A stretch of 64,000 nt of DNA, from the NCBI GenBank assembly GCA_022510925.1, contig JAFLSO010000005.1, positions 30,488-94,487 on the forward strand, read 5' to 3'. Both the position numbers and the translations under genes were made by a program. The notes under the pieces were generated by a model. That model made no database searches. It saw only the letters and a program-made list of their open reading frames with translations, and was not told the DNA's origin. Source of the stretch: Treponema sp. Lineage in GTDB: Bacteria; Spirochaetota; Spirochaetia; Treponematales; Treponemataceae. Shown here piece after piece: positions 50,984 to 59,585 of the stretch. Position 1 is the stretch's first letter. The number at the start of each line of letters is the position of its first letter.

Positions 50984-51460
50984 CTAGGCAATCTCTTTCT
51001 TAACATTATCAAGAACGGCATTTATGAACTTAAATGAATCGTCCGAGCCGTACTCTTTGGCTATAGATATGGCCTCGTCTATTATTATGGGCGCGGGCAA
51101 GTCTTTCTGGTACAGCATGCAGAACACGCTTATACGCAGAATGGCCACGGTCACGCGGTTAAGCCGCTCAAAATCCCACTTGGCGGAAAGATGGCGTTTT
51201 ATGATGCCGTCAACTTCCTCCAGATGACCTATTGTGCCGGAAATCAGAATACGCGCGTAATCATCGCTGTCTGACGCGGCCCCGTTTCCCGCGCGCGGAG
51301 CATTCTCTATAAAACCGTCGTTTCCCTTGGCCGCATCATCCTGCTCCACGGAATTCCCGTGCGCCCACTCTAATTTAAGGAGCTCCTCTAAAGGCTCATT
51401 TCCCAAATCATAAGAATACAGCGCCTGAAACGCCAGGACCCTTCCTTTTCTGCGTGACAC
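50984..51460 (-). CDS. nusB: Transcription antitermination factor NusB
   Basis: 158 residues from a GTG (51458-51460); upstream AAGGG supports it and no ATG fits the family's Arg-Lys-Gly-Arg-Val-Leu-Ala-Phe-Gln start. NusB with NusE binds boxA in rRNA leaders. The helical C-terminus reads Pro-Ala-Pro-Ile-Ile-Ile-Asp-Glu-Ala-Ile-Ser-Ile-Ala-Lys-Glu-Tyr-Gly and matches the family signature. An acidic, Gly/Asn-rich insertion of about 30 residues follows the first helices. It lies 15 nt after the SurA-like gene. Confidence 0.9.
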   Translation of the reverse strand: MSRRKGRVLAFQALYSYDLGNEPLEELLKLEWAHGNSVEQDDAAKGNDGFIENAPRAGNGAASDSDDYARILISGTIGHLEEVDGIIKRHLSAKWDFERLNRVTVAILRISVFCMLYQKDLPAPIIIDEAISIAKEYGSDDSFKFINAVLDNVKKEIA

Positions 51461-51475
51461 TTCTTTTCCCTTAGG

Positions 51476-52567
51476 CTACCAGTCCAGAAGCTTGTCCAAA
51501 GCCTCACCCGTTTTCTTGCGGTCCACGTTCTCCGGGGTGTCCAGGCCCTTCGCTATCTCCTGAGCGGCGGCCGTAAAATACTGGCTCTGCTTCTGCTGTG
51601 TAAGATTGTTCTTTATGTAGTCATAGACGGTGATTGTGGTTTCAGGCTGAACTATGTCGCTGAGGGAAAGAAGCTTGGCGTCATACTTCTGCAGCACCGC
51701 ATAGAACTGGAAGTCATTCTCCGTCTCGGTTATATCGCTCACGTAGTCCACTTTGTTTCCGAACAGCTCTATGATTTTATCGTATGTCCATCCGAGCTGC
51801 TGCGCCTGCTGCGCGGTTTTTGCCACGATAAGTTCTCCCGCACGGTACTTCTTGTTATTGTCCGCGGAATTCTTTATGGAACCGGCGGAATTCTTATCCT
51901 TCACATATTGGTTGCGCAGATTCGTGGCCAGCGCCTGTGCCTCCGACGAGTTAGTTGACTTGGGCACAATCACCAGGAAGAGCTTTATCATGTCGTTCCA
52001 AACGAAAGTGGACTTATTCAAATCGTAGGCCTTGCGTATCTCCTCATCGGTGGCGGCCACCTGCTGAAGCTCGTTCTGTTTCTTAGCATAGACATACTGC
52101 TGCGCCACAAGCTGGCTTTTAAGGTACGCCTTGTACTCAGGCACCGTCATGCCGGCGTTCTCCTTAAGATAGTCGCTGAGGCTCATCCCCATCTGCTCCT
52201 GCAAAAGTTCGTTAAGCTGGGCCTCCGTGACCTGCTGCCCCAGCTGCTGGCTGAAAGTGCTCAGGAACGCCGCGTCCACCTGGGAGTCGCTTATGGTAAG
52301 ACCCTCTTTTGTGGCCGCCTGCGCAATCAGCTTCTCTGAGATAAGGCTGTCCAGGACAGTGCGTTTATCCGCCACGGACATAGAGCGTTTCATGCCGTAG
52401 CCTTCGTATTGTTTCTCTACAAATTCCACACGGGATTTAAGCTGCCTTAGCGTGATGGTCTCTGACTTATTAAGCTTAACCACCGCAAGAGGCTGCAGGT
52501 CCGCCTGCGCGAACGCGCCCGCGGCAAAAGTAAGCAAAAGCGTAGTTACAATAGCAAAACGTTTCAT
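51476..52567 (-). CDS. SurA N-terminal-like periplasmic protein (Tpn39b-type)
   Basis: 363 residues. The signal peptide Met-Lys-Arg-Phe...Ala-Gly-Ala-Phe-Ala is cleaved before Gln at about 21. The body is helical and rich in Gln, Lys and Asn, with the SurA_N-type Leu-Ile-Ser-Glu-Lys-Leu-Ile-Ala-Gln-Ala-Ala segment near 75 and a peptidyl-prolyl-isomerase-like C-terminal half. It probably chaperones outer-membrane proteins in the periplasm. The position between nusB and alaS agrees with what I recall of the T. pallidum basic membrane antigen Tpn39b. AGAGG lies before the ATG. Confidence 0.8.
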   Translation of the reverse strand: MKRFAIVTTLLLTFAAGAFAQADLQPLAVVKLNKSETITLRQLKSRVEFVEKQYEGYGMKRSMSVADKRTVLDSLISEKLIAQAATKEGLTISDSQVDAAFLSTFSQQLGQQVTEAQLNELLQEQMGMSLSDYLKENAGMTVPEYKAYLKSQLVAQQYVYAKKQNELQQVAATDEEIRKAYDLNKSTFVWNDMIKLFLVIVPKSTNSSEAQALATNLRNQYVKDKNSAGSIKNSADNNKKYRAGELIVAKTAQQAQQLGWTYDKIIELFGNKVDYVSDITETENDFQFYAVLQKYDAKLLSLSDIVQPETTITVYDYIKNNLTQQKQSQYFTAAAQEIAKGLDTPENVDRKKTGEALDKLLDW

Positions 52568-52657
52568 AAAAACCTCTGATATTAGATTACGGAATTAAGA
52601 GAATCCCGGTCTTTACCTATTCTTAAACCTCTTATTAACGCCGAGGTTACAGCATTG

Positions 52658-54484
52658 TCAGGCGTTTTCCAGAGGAAGCCCGCCGCTTATGACCGCGCGT
52701 ATACGCCTTACGCCCGCGGAGGATGACTGCTCCTTCTGTATTTTAAAGTCTCCTATCTGCGCGGTGTGCTGCACGTGAGGCCCGCCGCAGACTTCCTTTG
52801 AGTACCAGTCACTCTTAGGGTCACGGCCTATGGTGTAGACTTTAACGCTCTCGCCGTATTTGTTCGTGAAAAGCGCGCGCGCTCCCTGTGACTGCGCGTC
52901 CTCCAGGGACATTACCTCCATGGTCACGGGCAGGTCCTCTTTTATTTTCTCGTTCACGATGGACTCCACTCTCTGAATCTCATCGCCTGTCATGGGACGG
53001 CTGAACGTAAAATCAAAGCGCATGCGCTCGTTGTTTATGTTACTGCCTTTCTGCGCCACCTCGTCCCCGAGCACATCCACAAGCGCCTGCTGCAAAAGAT
53101 GCGTGGCGGTGTGATATTTGGTGGTGATGTCGCTCTGCTCGGCGAGCCCGCCCTTAGCCGCGCCAGCGTCAAGGCTTTTTGACGCCTCCTGATGCTTTTT
53201 CTCCGCCTCCTTGAAGCCCTCGGTGTCCACGGTGAACCCGTGCTCCGCGCCAAGCTCCTGTGTAAGCTCCAGCGGGAAACCGAAAGTGTCGTACAGGCGG
53301 AACGCAACCTTTCCGCTTATCTCCTTCTTAGGATTCTTCATAAGGTTGGGAAGAAGTTTCTGGAACTCAGCCTCGCCCTTCTTGAGGGTGTCGCCGAATT
53401 TCTCCTCCTCTTTCCTAAGCTCAGAGCGGATTTTCTCCCTGTTCTGCTCAAGCTCGGGATACGCGTCCTTAAAGTTCTCTATCACCACGTCCGCTATTCC
53501 CGAAAGAAACACGTTCTCTATGCCGAGCTTTCTTCCGTGGCGCACAGCGCGTCTTATTATGCGGCGCAGGACATAGCCCGCTCCCAGGTTTGACGGAGTC
53601 ACTCCGCGCTGGTCGCCCAGAATGAACGCCGCCGCACGGATATGATCCGCTATGATGCGCACGCTCTTGTCTTTCTCTGAATCAGTGCCGTAGGAGTAGC
53701 CGGAAAGCGACTCTATCTTGGCGATTATGGGCTGGAAAACCTCAGTGAGATACACGCTGGTCTTTCCCTGCAGAATGCAGTTAGTCCGCTCAAGGCCCAT
53801 GCCGGTGTCCACGTTCTGCTTGGGAAGCTTCTCCAGGGATTTGTCCTCTTTGCGGTTATACTGCATGAACACGTTGTTCCAGATTTCCATCCAGTTACCG
53901 CTGTCAGTGCCCTTGTTGGAGCCGGCGGGAGGAAGTCCCTCCCCCACCCAGTAGAATATCTCCGTGTCAGGACCGCACGGACCTGTGGGACCTGCCGCCC
54001 ACCAGTTGTCCTCCGCCGGAAGATACGCGATTCTGTCCTCCGGGATTCCGTTCTCCTTCCAGTAAGAGGCCGCCTCCTCGTCGCGCGGTGCGCTGTCATC
54101 TCCCGCGAACACAGTCACGCTTATTTTCCTGGGATCCAGGTTAAGCCATTTCTCGCTCGTAAGGAATTCATAGCTGAAAGCAATGGACTCTTTCTTAAAG
54201 TAGTCGCCCAGAGACCAGTTGCCGAGCATCTCAAAGCATGTAAGATGGCTGGGATCCCCCACCTCGTCAATGTCGCCGGTGCGGATGCACTTCTGATAGT
54301 CAACAAGACGTGTTCCCGCAGGATGCGGCTCGCCCAAAAGATACGGCACCAGCGGATGCATGCCCGCCATGGTAAACAAAACGGACGGGTCGTTCTCGGG
54401 GATAAGGCTCTGCCCGCTTATAACGGAGTGCCCCTTGGACTTAAAGAATTCAATATACTTAGAACGTAGCTCGTTTGCGGTCAT
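52658..54484 (-). CDS. alaS: Alanyl-tRNA synthetase lacking the C-Ala domain
   Basis: 608 residues from the ATG at 54484, which gives the family's Met-Thr-Ala-Asn-Glu-Leu-Arg start; a longer frame begins upstream of the -10 box. It charges tRNA-Ala. The aminoacylation domain fills about 1-440. The editing domain has Tyr-His-Thr-Ala-Thr-His and Cys-Gly-Gly-Pro-His metal motifs near 455 and 570. The protein stops about 30 residues later, so the usual coiled-coil and C-Ala domain (about 250 residues) are missing. I recall Borrelia AlaRS as similarly short. Confidence 0.95.
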   Translation of the reverse strand: MTANELRSKYIEFFKSKGHSVISGQSLIPENDPSVLFTMAGMHPLVPYLLGEPHPAGTRLVDYQKCIRTGDIDEVGDPSHLTCFEMLGNWSLGDYFKKESIAFSYEFLTSEKWLNLDPRKISVTVFAGDDSAPRDEEAASYWKENGIPEDRIAYLPAEDNWWAAGPTGPCGPDTEIFYWVGEGLPPAGSNKGTDSGNWMEIWNNVFMQYNRKEDKSLEKLPKQNVDTGMGLERTNCILQGKTSVYLTEVFQPIIAKIESLSGYSYGTDSEKDKSVRIIADHIRAAAFILGDQRGVTPSNLGAGYVLRRIIRRAVRHGRKLGIENVFLSGIADVVIENFKDAYPELEQNREKIRSELRKEEEKFGDTLKKGEAEFQKLLPNLMKNPKKEISGKVAFRLYDTFGFPLELTQELGAEHGFTVDTEGFKEAEKKHQEASKSLDAGAAKGGLAEQSDITTKYHTATHLLQQALVDVLGDEVAQKGSNINNERMRFDFTFSRPMTGDEIQRVESIVNEKIKEDLPVTMEVMSLEDAQSQGARALFTNKYGESVKVYTIGRDPKSDWYSKEVCGGPHVQHTAQIGDFKIQKEQSSSAGVRRIRAVISGGLPLENA

Positions 54485-54493
54485 AGTGGCGTA

Positions 54494-54522
54494 ATAGTAG
54501 AATATTGCCATAGTTTAGTCAA
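54494..54522 (-). promoter_or_regulatory. Promoter of alaS, leaderless geometry
   Basis: On the minus strand TTGACT (54517-54522), 17 nt, TACTAT (54494-54499), ending 9 nt before the ATG at 54484. There is no Shine-Dalgarno sequence. Confidence 0.6.
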
Positions 54523-54616
54523 TCAAGACCGCGGACGGAAGCGGAGCGGACAAACCTCCCTCACGCCGTAATCCCGGGAGCGCGGCATTAAAATCGCTGG
54601 ACAAACCGCCTGAAAT

Positions 54617-54628
54617 ATAATATATTAT
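54617..54628 (+). promoter_or_regulatory. AT-rich palindrome upstream of the Rrf2 gene
   Basis: ATAATATATTAT is a perfect 12-bp palindrome 37 nt before the rrf2 ATG and overlaps a TATAAT -10 candidate. Rrf2 regulators often autoregulate from such sites. Function is inferred. Confidence 0.45.
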
Positions 54629-54665
54629 TTTGGTAGGAAATATTCGGAGTTAAAAGCAGGCTTCT

Positions 54666-55103
54666 ATGAAAATTTCAACACGCGGCAGATATGCACTTCG
54701 TTTTATGATTGATTTAGCCCAGCATGATTCCAGGGAATTCATCGCGCTGAAAGACATCTCCGAGCGTCAGGGAATCTCCATAAAATATCTGGAGCAGATA
54801 ACATCCCTTCTTAGCAAATTCGGCCTGCTGCAGAGCGTCCGCGGACCGCAGGGAGGTTACAAGCTGGTAAAAAGGCCCGAGGAGTACACCGTGGGCGAGA
54901 TTCTTCGCATAACGGAGGGAGACCTTTCTCCTGTGGCGTGCCTTGCGCAGAAAGTGAACACATGCCCGAGGAAAGGTGAGTGCGCCACGCTCAAATTATG
55001 GGAGGGCCTGTCCGCGGCTATAAACGAGTATCTGGATTCAAAAACTTTGGAAGATCTGGTCTCCTACATGAAAGAGCCAGAGGCGATGGACTATTCCATC
55101 TGA
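54666..55103 (+). CDS. Rrf2-family (IscR-like) transcriptional regulator
   Basis: 145 residues. The winged helix at 1-70 shows Thr-Arg-Gly-Arg-Tyr-Ala-Leu-Arg and the wing Val-Arg-Gly-Pro-Gln-Gly-Gly-Tyr. Three Cys at about 98, 107 and 113 (Cys-x8-Cys-x5-Cys) match the iron-sulfur ligands of IscR-type members, so the protein probably senses Fe-S status, nitric oxide or redox. No isc or suf genes are nearby, so its targets lie elsewhere. It is divergent from alaS and its leader contains an AT palindrome. Confidence 0.9.
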   Translation: MKISTRGRYALRFMIDLAQHDSREFIALKDISERQGISIKYLEQITSLLSKFGLLQSVRGPQGGYKLVKRPEEYTVGEILRITEGDLSPVACLAQKVNTCPRKGECATLKLWEGLSAAINEYLDSKTLEDLVSYMKEPEAMDYSI

Positions 55104-55165
55104 CCGCGCGGCCACGCAGATTATTAAAATCCGCCCCGGAAATCCACATGGCCGGCAGCACAGGC

Positions 55166-56041
55166 CTAAAGTTTTATGCTTACGTTCACCGCGCCGGGAA
55201 GAAACTGCAGGTTAAAAGTCTCATTCTCTGTTTTCTTCCGATCACGGCTTTTTGCCAGCAGGCTGTGTGCGAACGGAACCAGGAATCCGCACGCGCTTCC
55301 CAGGACCGCGCCCGAGAGCACATCGGTCAGGAAGTGATTTCCGCTTGCCATGCGAAGCGCGGCCGTGCCGAACGCCAGGGAATAGCTTATGGCCACCACC
55401 GGGATTCTCCATGAGGAATCAGGATAATATTTGCAGAACATGTAGCTTGTGAAAGCCGCGCTCATGAACACGTTGGTGGAGTGACCGCTAGGCCATGAGA
55501 ATTCAAAGTCCTTGCTCTCCATGGCGCCGGGCTCGCATTCTCCGAAATACATATACGGCCGCACGCGATGCACCGCGAATTTGAGTATATTCTTTATTCC
55601 CCATGACAGCGCGAAGCTTTCAGCGTACATAAGGCCCGCCACAGCGAATTCCCTGGCGGGAAAATTACTGCACGCCCACCATTCTATGCCCAGAATCATC
55701 GCGGGGAGGGCAACGTCAAGCACGCACGTTACGTCCCCAAGCGTATTCAGTACGGAATTATACGGACGCGCGAAAAATGCATCCAGCGCGTTCACATCGC
55801 TAAGTTTGTAGCTCTCAAAACTGGCGTCCGCGTCAGGAAGCGGGCAGAGTTTCTGCAGCAGTATCCCCGTGACACAGCTGGCGACTCCCGCCACGGCAAG
55901 CGGCGCGTCCAGCGCGGGGCTGAGCGCGAACGGCTCGGCATCAGTAAAATCCTCGGAGCCGGCAAAAACATTCTGCGCGCAGAAAAACAGCATTGCGGCC
56001 ATAAGGCACAGCGCCGGGATTCTCTTCTTAAGCTCAGTCAT
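55166..56041 (-). CDS. PAP2-family membrane phosphatase
   Basis: 291 residues. A signal or first helix is at 1-28 and several membrane helices follow. The three PAP2 motifs are present: Lys-Phe-Ala-Val-His-Arg-Val-Arg-Pro near 132, Pro-Ser-Gly-His near 165, and Arg-Met-Ala-Ser-Gly-Asn-His-Phe-Leu-Thr-Asp near 215. They form the His-based site that cleaves phosphate monoesters or diphosphates of lipids such as undecaprenyl pyrophosphate or lipid A. The substrate is not evident. It begins 2 nt after the TrmH-type gene. Confidence 0.88.
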   Translation of the reverse strand: MTELKKRIPALCLMAAMLFFCAQNVFAGSEDFTDAEPFALSPALDAPLAVAGVASCVTGILLQKLCPLPDADASFESYKLSDVNALDAFFARPYNSVLNTLGDVTCVLDVALPAMILGIEWWACSNFPAREFAVAGLMYAESFALSWGIKNILKFAVHRVRPYMYFGECEPGAMESKDFEFSWPSGHSTNVFMSAAFTSYMFCKYYPDSSWRIPVVAISYSLAFGTAALRMASGNHFLTDVLSGAVLGSACGFLVPFAHSLLAKSRDRKKTENETFNLQFLPGAVNVSIKL

Positions 56042-56043
56042 TT

Positions 56044-56814
56044 TCAGATTCCTCCTTGAGCAGATAGTTCATAGCAGATTATAGAGGCGGCTTGCGCTAC
56101 ATTCAGACTTTCTATGGGCGAGTTTTTATTTCCGCCAGGTATGCTTAGAAGGACGTCACAGTTCCTGCGCACTTCGGACGATATGCCGTTCTCCTCATTG
56201 CCCAGAATCACCACGGCGCCCTGTCCGCGCGTCATTCTGGAGATTCCACGTATGCTTTTCCTGGCATCGGGAGCGGTTCCCGCCCTAAGCATTTTTCCGT
56301 CCAGGTCAGCGAGCAGGCTGGGTATGGATTTTATGGAATATATGCTCACGAATTCCATGCCGCCTTCCGCCACGCGGTAGCTGCTGGTAGTGACGGAGCT
56401 CTGTGACTCGTCCAGCGGAATGACTATGTTATGGATTCCGAAAAATGCCGCGCTGCGGACTATGGCACCCAGGTTATTGGCGTTACCCACCCTGTCCAGA
56501 ATAAGGGCGCTCTCCTTCTCCTGCACCCATCTGCCCACAATCTGCCTGCTCAGCGGAAGAATTTCCGGCGTCTCTATCATGGCCACCACGCCCTGATGAT
56601 GCACGCTGCCGCACAGTTTCTCCAGCTCCTTCTCATCCTGCACCTGATTGTAAGGGCGCTTTGACGCCGCCATTTTCTTGCACAGCCCGCCGAATTTGGG
56701 AGCCTGGTCCTTGCTAAAATAGAGTCGCATTATTTTATGCGCGTTCTGCTTCTCCAAAGTCTTTACGGCCGCAAAGCCGCATACGGCAAGTTCGTTACGC
56801 TCGGTGTTTCTCAT
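56044..56814 (-). CDS. TrmH/SpoU-family RNA 2'-O-methyltransferase (RlmB-like)
   Basis: 256 residues. A small N-terminal RNA-binding domain is followed by the SPOUT knot. The three motifs appear: Gly-Asn-Ala-Asn-Asn-Leu-Gly-Ala-Ile-Val-Arg-Ser near 112, Val-Ile-Leu-Gly-Asn-Glu near 200, and Ile-Pro...Ser-Leu-Asn-Val-Ala-Gln-Ala-Ala near 235, with catalytic Arg, Glu and Asn. The substrate (rRNA or tRNA) is not decided by sequence. The promoter is immediately in front of the ATG at 56814. Confidence 0.87.
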   Translation of the reverse strand: MRNTERNELAVCGFAAVKTLEKQNAHKIMRLYFSKDQAPKFGGLCKKMAASKRPYNQVQDEKELEKLCGSVHHQGVVAMIETPEILPLSRQIVGRWVQEKESALILDRVGNANNLGAIVRSAAFFGIHNIVIPLDESQSSVTTSSYRVAEGGMEFVSIYSIKSIPSLLADLDGKMLRAGTAPDARKSIRGISRMTRGQGAVVILGNEENGISSEVRRNCDVLLSIPGGNKNSPIESLNVAQAASIICYELSAQGGI

Positions 56815-56821
56815 AAGAGCG

Positions 56822-56850
56822 ATTATAGCGAATTAGTTTTTTAACCGCAA
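56822..56850 (-). promoter_or_regulatory. Promoter of the TrmH-type gene, leaderless geometry
   Basis: On the minus strand TTGCGG (56845-56850), 17 nt, TATAAT (56822-56827), ending 7 nt before the ATG at 56814. It overlaps the end of the AraC-type gene, so the TrmH gene is separately expressed. Confidence 0.65.
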
Positions 56851-57528
56851 TGCGGAAGGAGTGAGGCCGTAATGTTTTTTAAACACCCTGTTGAAATAGG
56901 AGGCGTCATCAAAACCGCAGCTTTCCGCCACGGCGCCCACGCGCTCTCCTGTCTGAAGAAGCATGGTCCTTGCACGCTCCAGGCGCAGCGTGGTCAGATA
57001 GTCCCATAGGGTGAGCCCCATCTCCTGCTTGAAAATGCGCGAGAGATAATCACCCGCCACACCCAGCTGGCCCGCTATGGACTCACGTGTAAGGCGACGG
57101 CCTATGTTCTTGTTCATGTAAAGTATCGCGTATTTGACTATGGCGCCGGTCCTGCACGGAAGCACGGGGATTTTTTTCTCCGCCACAAGCAGGATGTGCC
57201 TGACGAAATCCTCATGTGTCGCCACGCACGAGTTGCACAGAATCACGCGCGGAATCATTGTTATGGAGTTAAGATTGTTCTCCTGCTCCAGGCTAAGGAC
57301 AGACACCAGAACCGGAACACCCAGAAGGCGCTCCGTGCCGCGCACGTCTTTTATCTCAGGGGAGGGCAAGGAGTCCAGGACTATGAGGTCAGGAAAAAAA
57401 CGCTGCGAGATGCTCTCAATGAAACTTACGGAGGAGACCACCTCGGTAATGTTGTCCCTGGAGAAAAGGCTGAGGAGCGGCGCGTTAGATGACATTCCCG
57501 CAAAAAGTATGCGCTTCTGCTTATACAT
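56833..57528 (-). CDS. AraC-family regulator with receiver-like N-terminus
   Basis: 231 residues from the ATG at 57528, since GGGAG is best spaced (7 nt) from that codon; other in-frame starts lie nearer the stop of the HD gene. The N-terminal 110 residues look like a degenerate receiver: Asp-Leu-Ile-Val-Leu-Asp-Ser-Leu-Pro supplies one Asp, but the acidic pair and Lys are not evident. The C-terminal HTH_18 pair of helix-turn-helices ends with Ala-Glu-Ser-Cys-Gly-Phe-Asp-Asp and Phe-Asn-Arg-Val-Phe-Lys-Lys-His-Tyr-Gly, standard AraC. Target genes are unknown. It follows the HD gene by about 11 nt. Confidence 0.82.
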   Translation of the reverse strand: MYKQKRILFAGMSSNAPLLSLFSRDNITEVVSSVSFIESISQRFFPDLIVLDSLPSPEIKDVRGTERLLGVPVLVSVLSLEQENNLNSITMIPRVILCNSCVATHEDFVRHILLVAEKKIPVLPCRTGAIVKYAILYMNKNIGRRLTRESIAGQLGVAGDYLSRIFKQEMGLTLWDYLTTLRLERARTMLLQTGERVGAVAESCGFDDASYFNRVFKKHYGLTPSALRLKN

Positions 57529-57539
57529 TCCCATTCTCC

Positions 57540-58604
57540 CTAAAGCCACGGAACCGCGCCGTACAATGAGTCATTGTAGCGCAGGAAAGAGCCGATGCAC
57601 TCCGCGGTGCTTGAATCAAGCGATGAGATTCTGCGCGCGTCATCACGGCCGCAGGAGACCAGGGGGTCCACATAGCGTCTTTTTACCGCCAGTGAGACAT
57701 TGTACGCTCCGGGCAGAGGCTTCTCGGAGCGCACGATGCGCCTCATGCCGCGGAAAGTACGGTAATGCCTTTTAAAATCTCCGCCCGCACTTCCATGGCT
57801 TTCGGAGGACGCCAGAACCGCGTCAAATGTCTCTATAAGATTACGCTCGCTTTTTGTGTAAAGGTCAGCCTCCTCTATGATTCCGGCGTCCAGCGCGAGC
57901 GACACCACATCCGCAAGAAGCTGCATGGAAACTTTATCCTCGTTCCGCTGCAGAATCATGCTCACCTCGCAGAATTTCCGGGCATACTCCGCCGCAGCCT
58001 CCGCGGACAGGAACCCCAGCTCGGGAAGCCCCCTCTCATTTTTAAGGAGGGCTATCTGGCCGTAATTTCTCTCCACGTCATCGATGCTCCAGATTCCCGC
58101 CAGAGCCGCGCCGCTTGGATACATATACTCAAGCCTGTCGGCGCTAAGGCCCGGAATATCGTTATCCGCCACTGGATATTTATGATAGTCGTCAACCTCA
58201 TGCATGTATATCCCGTCATTAGAAAGCCTCTGCACAAGCTCCGCGTCATCATTCAGAAATTCGGACGTGAGCATTTCCGTGCTCTGCTGCGTGAGCGCGT
58301 CCCCGTTTTTAAAGTCCATCACGTGGCTGAATGCAGGAGCAGAGATGTCATGGAAGAGTGCCGCCAGACTCTGCCGTTTGTCATGCGTGAAATTCCACAC
58401 TATGAGGGCGGTGCCCACGGAATGGTCCAGGCGCGAATAAAAGAACTGATTCTTAAAAAGAGGTGTCCAGTCCGTTCCGCATAAAAGCCCCACCCCGGCA
58501 AGGCGCCGCATCGCGGGAAGAAGAGCGTAGTCATGCAGGAAATCCGGCGCGTCCTTGCAGAGAATATTATGGTAACGCCGCACGGAAAATCCCGGGCCCT
58601 GCAT
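57540..58604 (-). CDS. HD-domain phosphohydrolase, parAB-linked
   Basis: 354 residues. The metal-dependent HD motif is clear: His in Leu-Asp-His-Ser-Val-Gly-Thr near 60 and His-Asp in Phe-His-Asp-Ile-Ser-Ala-Pro-Ala-Phe-Ser-His near 86. A similar layout occurs in dGTPase-like and nucleotide phosphohydrolases. The substrate is unknown. It lies 3 nt after parB, so it is in the parAB transcription unit, but partition proteins do not require such an enzyme. The AraC-type gene follows. Confidence 0.82.
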   Translation of the reverse strand: MQGPGFSVRRYHNILCKDAPDFLHDYALLPAMRRLAGVGLLCGTDWTPLFKNQFFYSRLDHSVGTALIVWNFTHDKRQSLAALFHDISAPAFSHVMDFKNGDALTQQSTEMLTSEFLNDDAELVQRLSNDGIYMHEVDDYHKYPVADNDIPGLSADRLEYMYPSGAALAGIWSIDDVERNYGQIALLKNERGLPELGFLSAEAAAEYARKFCEVSMILQRNEDKVSMQLLADVVSLALDAGIIEEADLYTKSERNLIETFDAVLASSESHGSAGGDFKRHYRTFRGMRRIVRSEKPLPGAYNVSLAVKRRYVDPLVSCGRDDARRISSLDSSTAECIGSFLRYNDSLYGAVPWL

Positions 58605-58607
58605 GCC

Positions 58608-59585
58608 TTAGTTTCCGCCGGTCACTATGTTATAAATTCTGTCCAGGTCGTCGCCTGTAAAATAATCTATGGTTATGGTTCCGCGCGAAAGGTCGCCCGC
58701 GAAACGGACTTTTGTTCCCAGGACCTCTATGAATTTCTGCTCCATGGCGGCATAGTTCGGGTCGCGCAAAGGCTCCTTGGCGGCGGGAGGAGTTTTCTTA
58801 GCGGCGCGGGCACCTCCGTTGTACTCCTGCGCCATCTGCTCCGCCACGCGCACGCTTAGCCCCTGCCCCATTATGCGCCCGAAAAGCACCCTCTGGTCCG
58901 CGGGATTCACTACGCTGAGCAGAGCGCGCGCATGCCCGGAGGAAAGCTCGCCGCTTGCCACAGCGCGCTGCATGTCCTCGGGGAGCTTCAGCAGCCTCAT
59001 GCAGTTGGCCACAGTGGACCTGTTCTTTCCCACACGGCGCGCGACCTCATCCTGCGTTATGCCGTTAAGCTCCATGATTTTGCCGTAGGCCATGGCCTCC
59101 TCTATGGGATTCAAATCCGTGCGCTGCACGTTCTCTATGAGAGCCACCTCCAGCTTGCGTATGTCCGAGAATTTGCGAAGCTGCACGGGAACTTTCTCAA
59201 GCCCCGCAGCACGGGCGGCACGTGTGCGCCGCTCACCGGCGATTATGTAGAATGAGCCGTCACCCGCGTCCTCTATGATTATGGGCGAGAGCACACCCTC
59301 CTCGCGCACGCTCTCTGTAAGCTCGGAAAGTTTCTCCTCGTCAAAGTAAACGCGCGGCTGATGCGGATTGGGCTTTAAAAGCGCGGGATTCACCCACAGA
59401 GTTCCGTTTTCGTCCGCGGTGATTCCCTCGGGCAGCTCCGCCCTCACCTGAACAGCGCGGGAAGAATTCTCCGCACCGCCGGAATTCCCGTCTGAAAGAG
59501 AGGGACTGCTCTCTGAGAAAGGCGCGTCATCCTCATTACCGTTATCCATAAGGGCATCCAAGCCCATGCCAAGTCTCTTAGCCAC
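58608..59585 (-). CDS. parB: Chromosome partitioning protein ParB (Spo0J)
   Basis: 325 residues. The ParB/Srx CTPase domain has Pro-Asn-Pro-His-Gln-Pro-Arg near 70 and Gly-Glu-Arg-Arg-Thr-Arg-Ala-Ala near 115. A helix-turn-helix reads parS, and a dimer domain ends the protein. It loads onto DNA as a CTP clamp and works with ParA. It overlaps parA by 8 nt. I found no canonical parS (TGTTTCACGTGAAACA) inside the window, so its binding sites lie elsewhere. Confidence 0.94.
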   Translation of the reverse strand: MAKRLGMGLDALMDNGNEDDAPFSESSPSLSDGNSGGAENSSRAVQVRAELPEGITADENGTLWVNPALLKPNPHQPRVYFDEEKLSELTESVREEGVLSPIIIEDAGDGSFYIIAGERRTRAARAAGLEKVPVQLRKFSDIRKLEVALIENVQRTDLNPIEEAMAYGKIMELNGITQDEVARRVGKNRSTVANCMRLLKLPEDMQRAVASGELSSGHARALLSVVNPADQRVLFGRIMGQGLSVRVAEQMAQEYNGGARAAKKTPPAAKEPLRDPNYAAMEQKFIEVLGTKVRFAGDLSRGTITIDYFTGDDLDRIYNIVTGGN

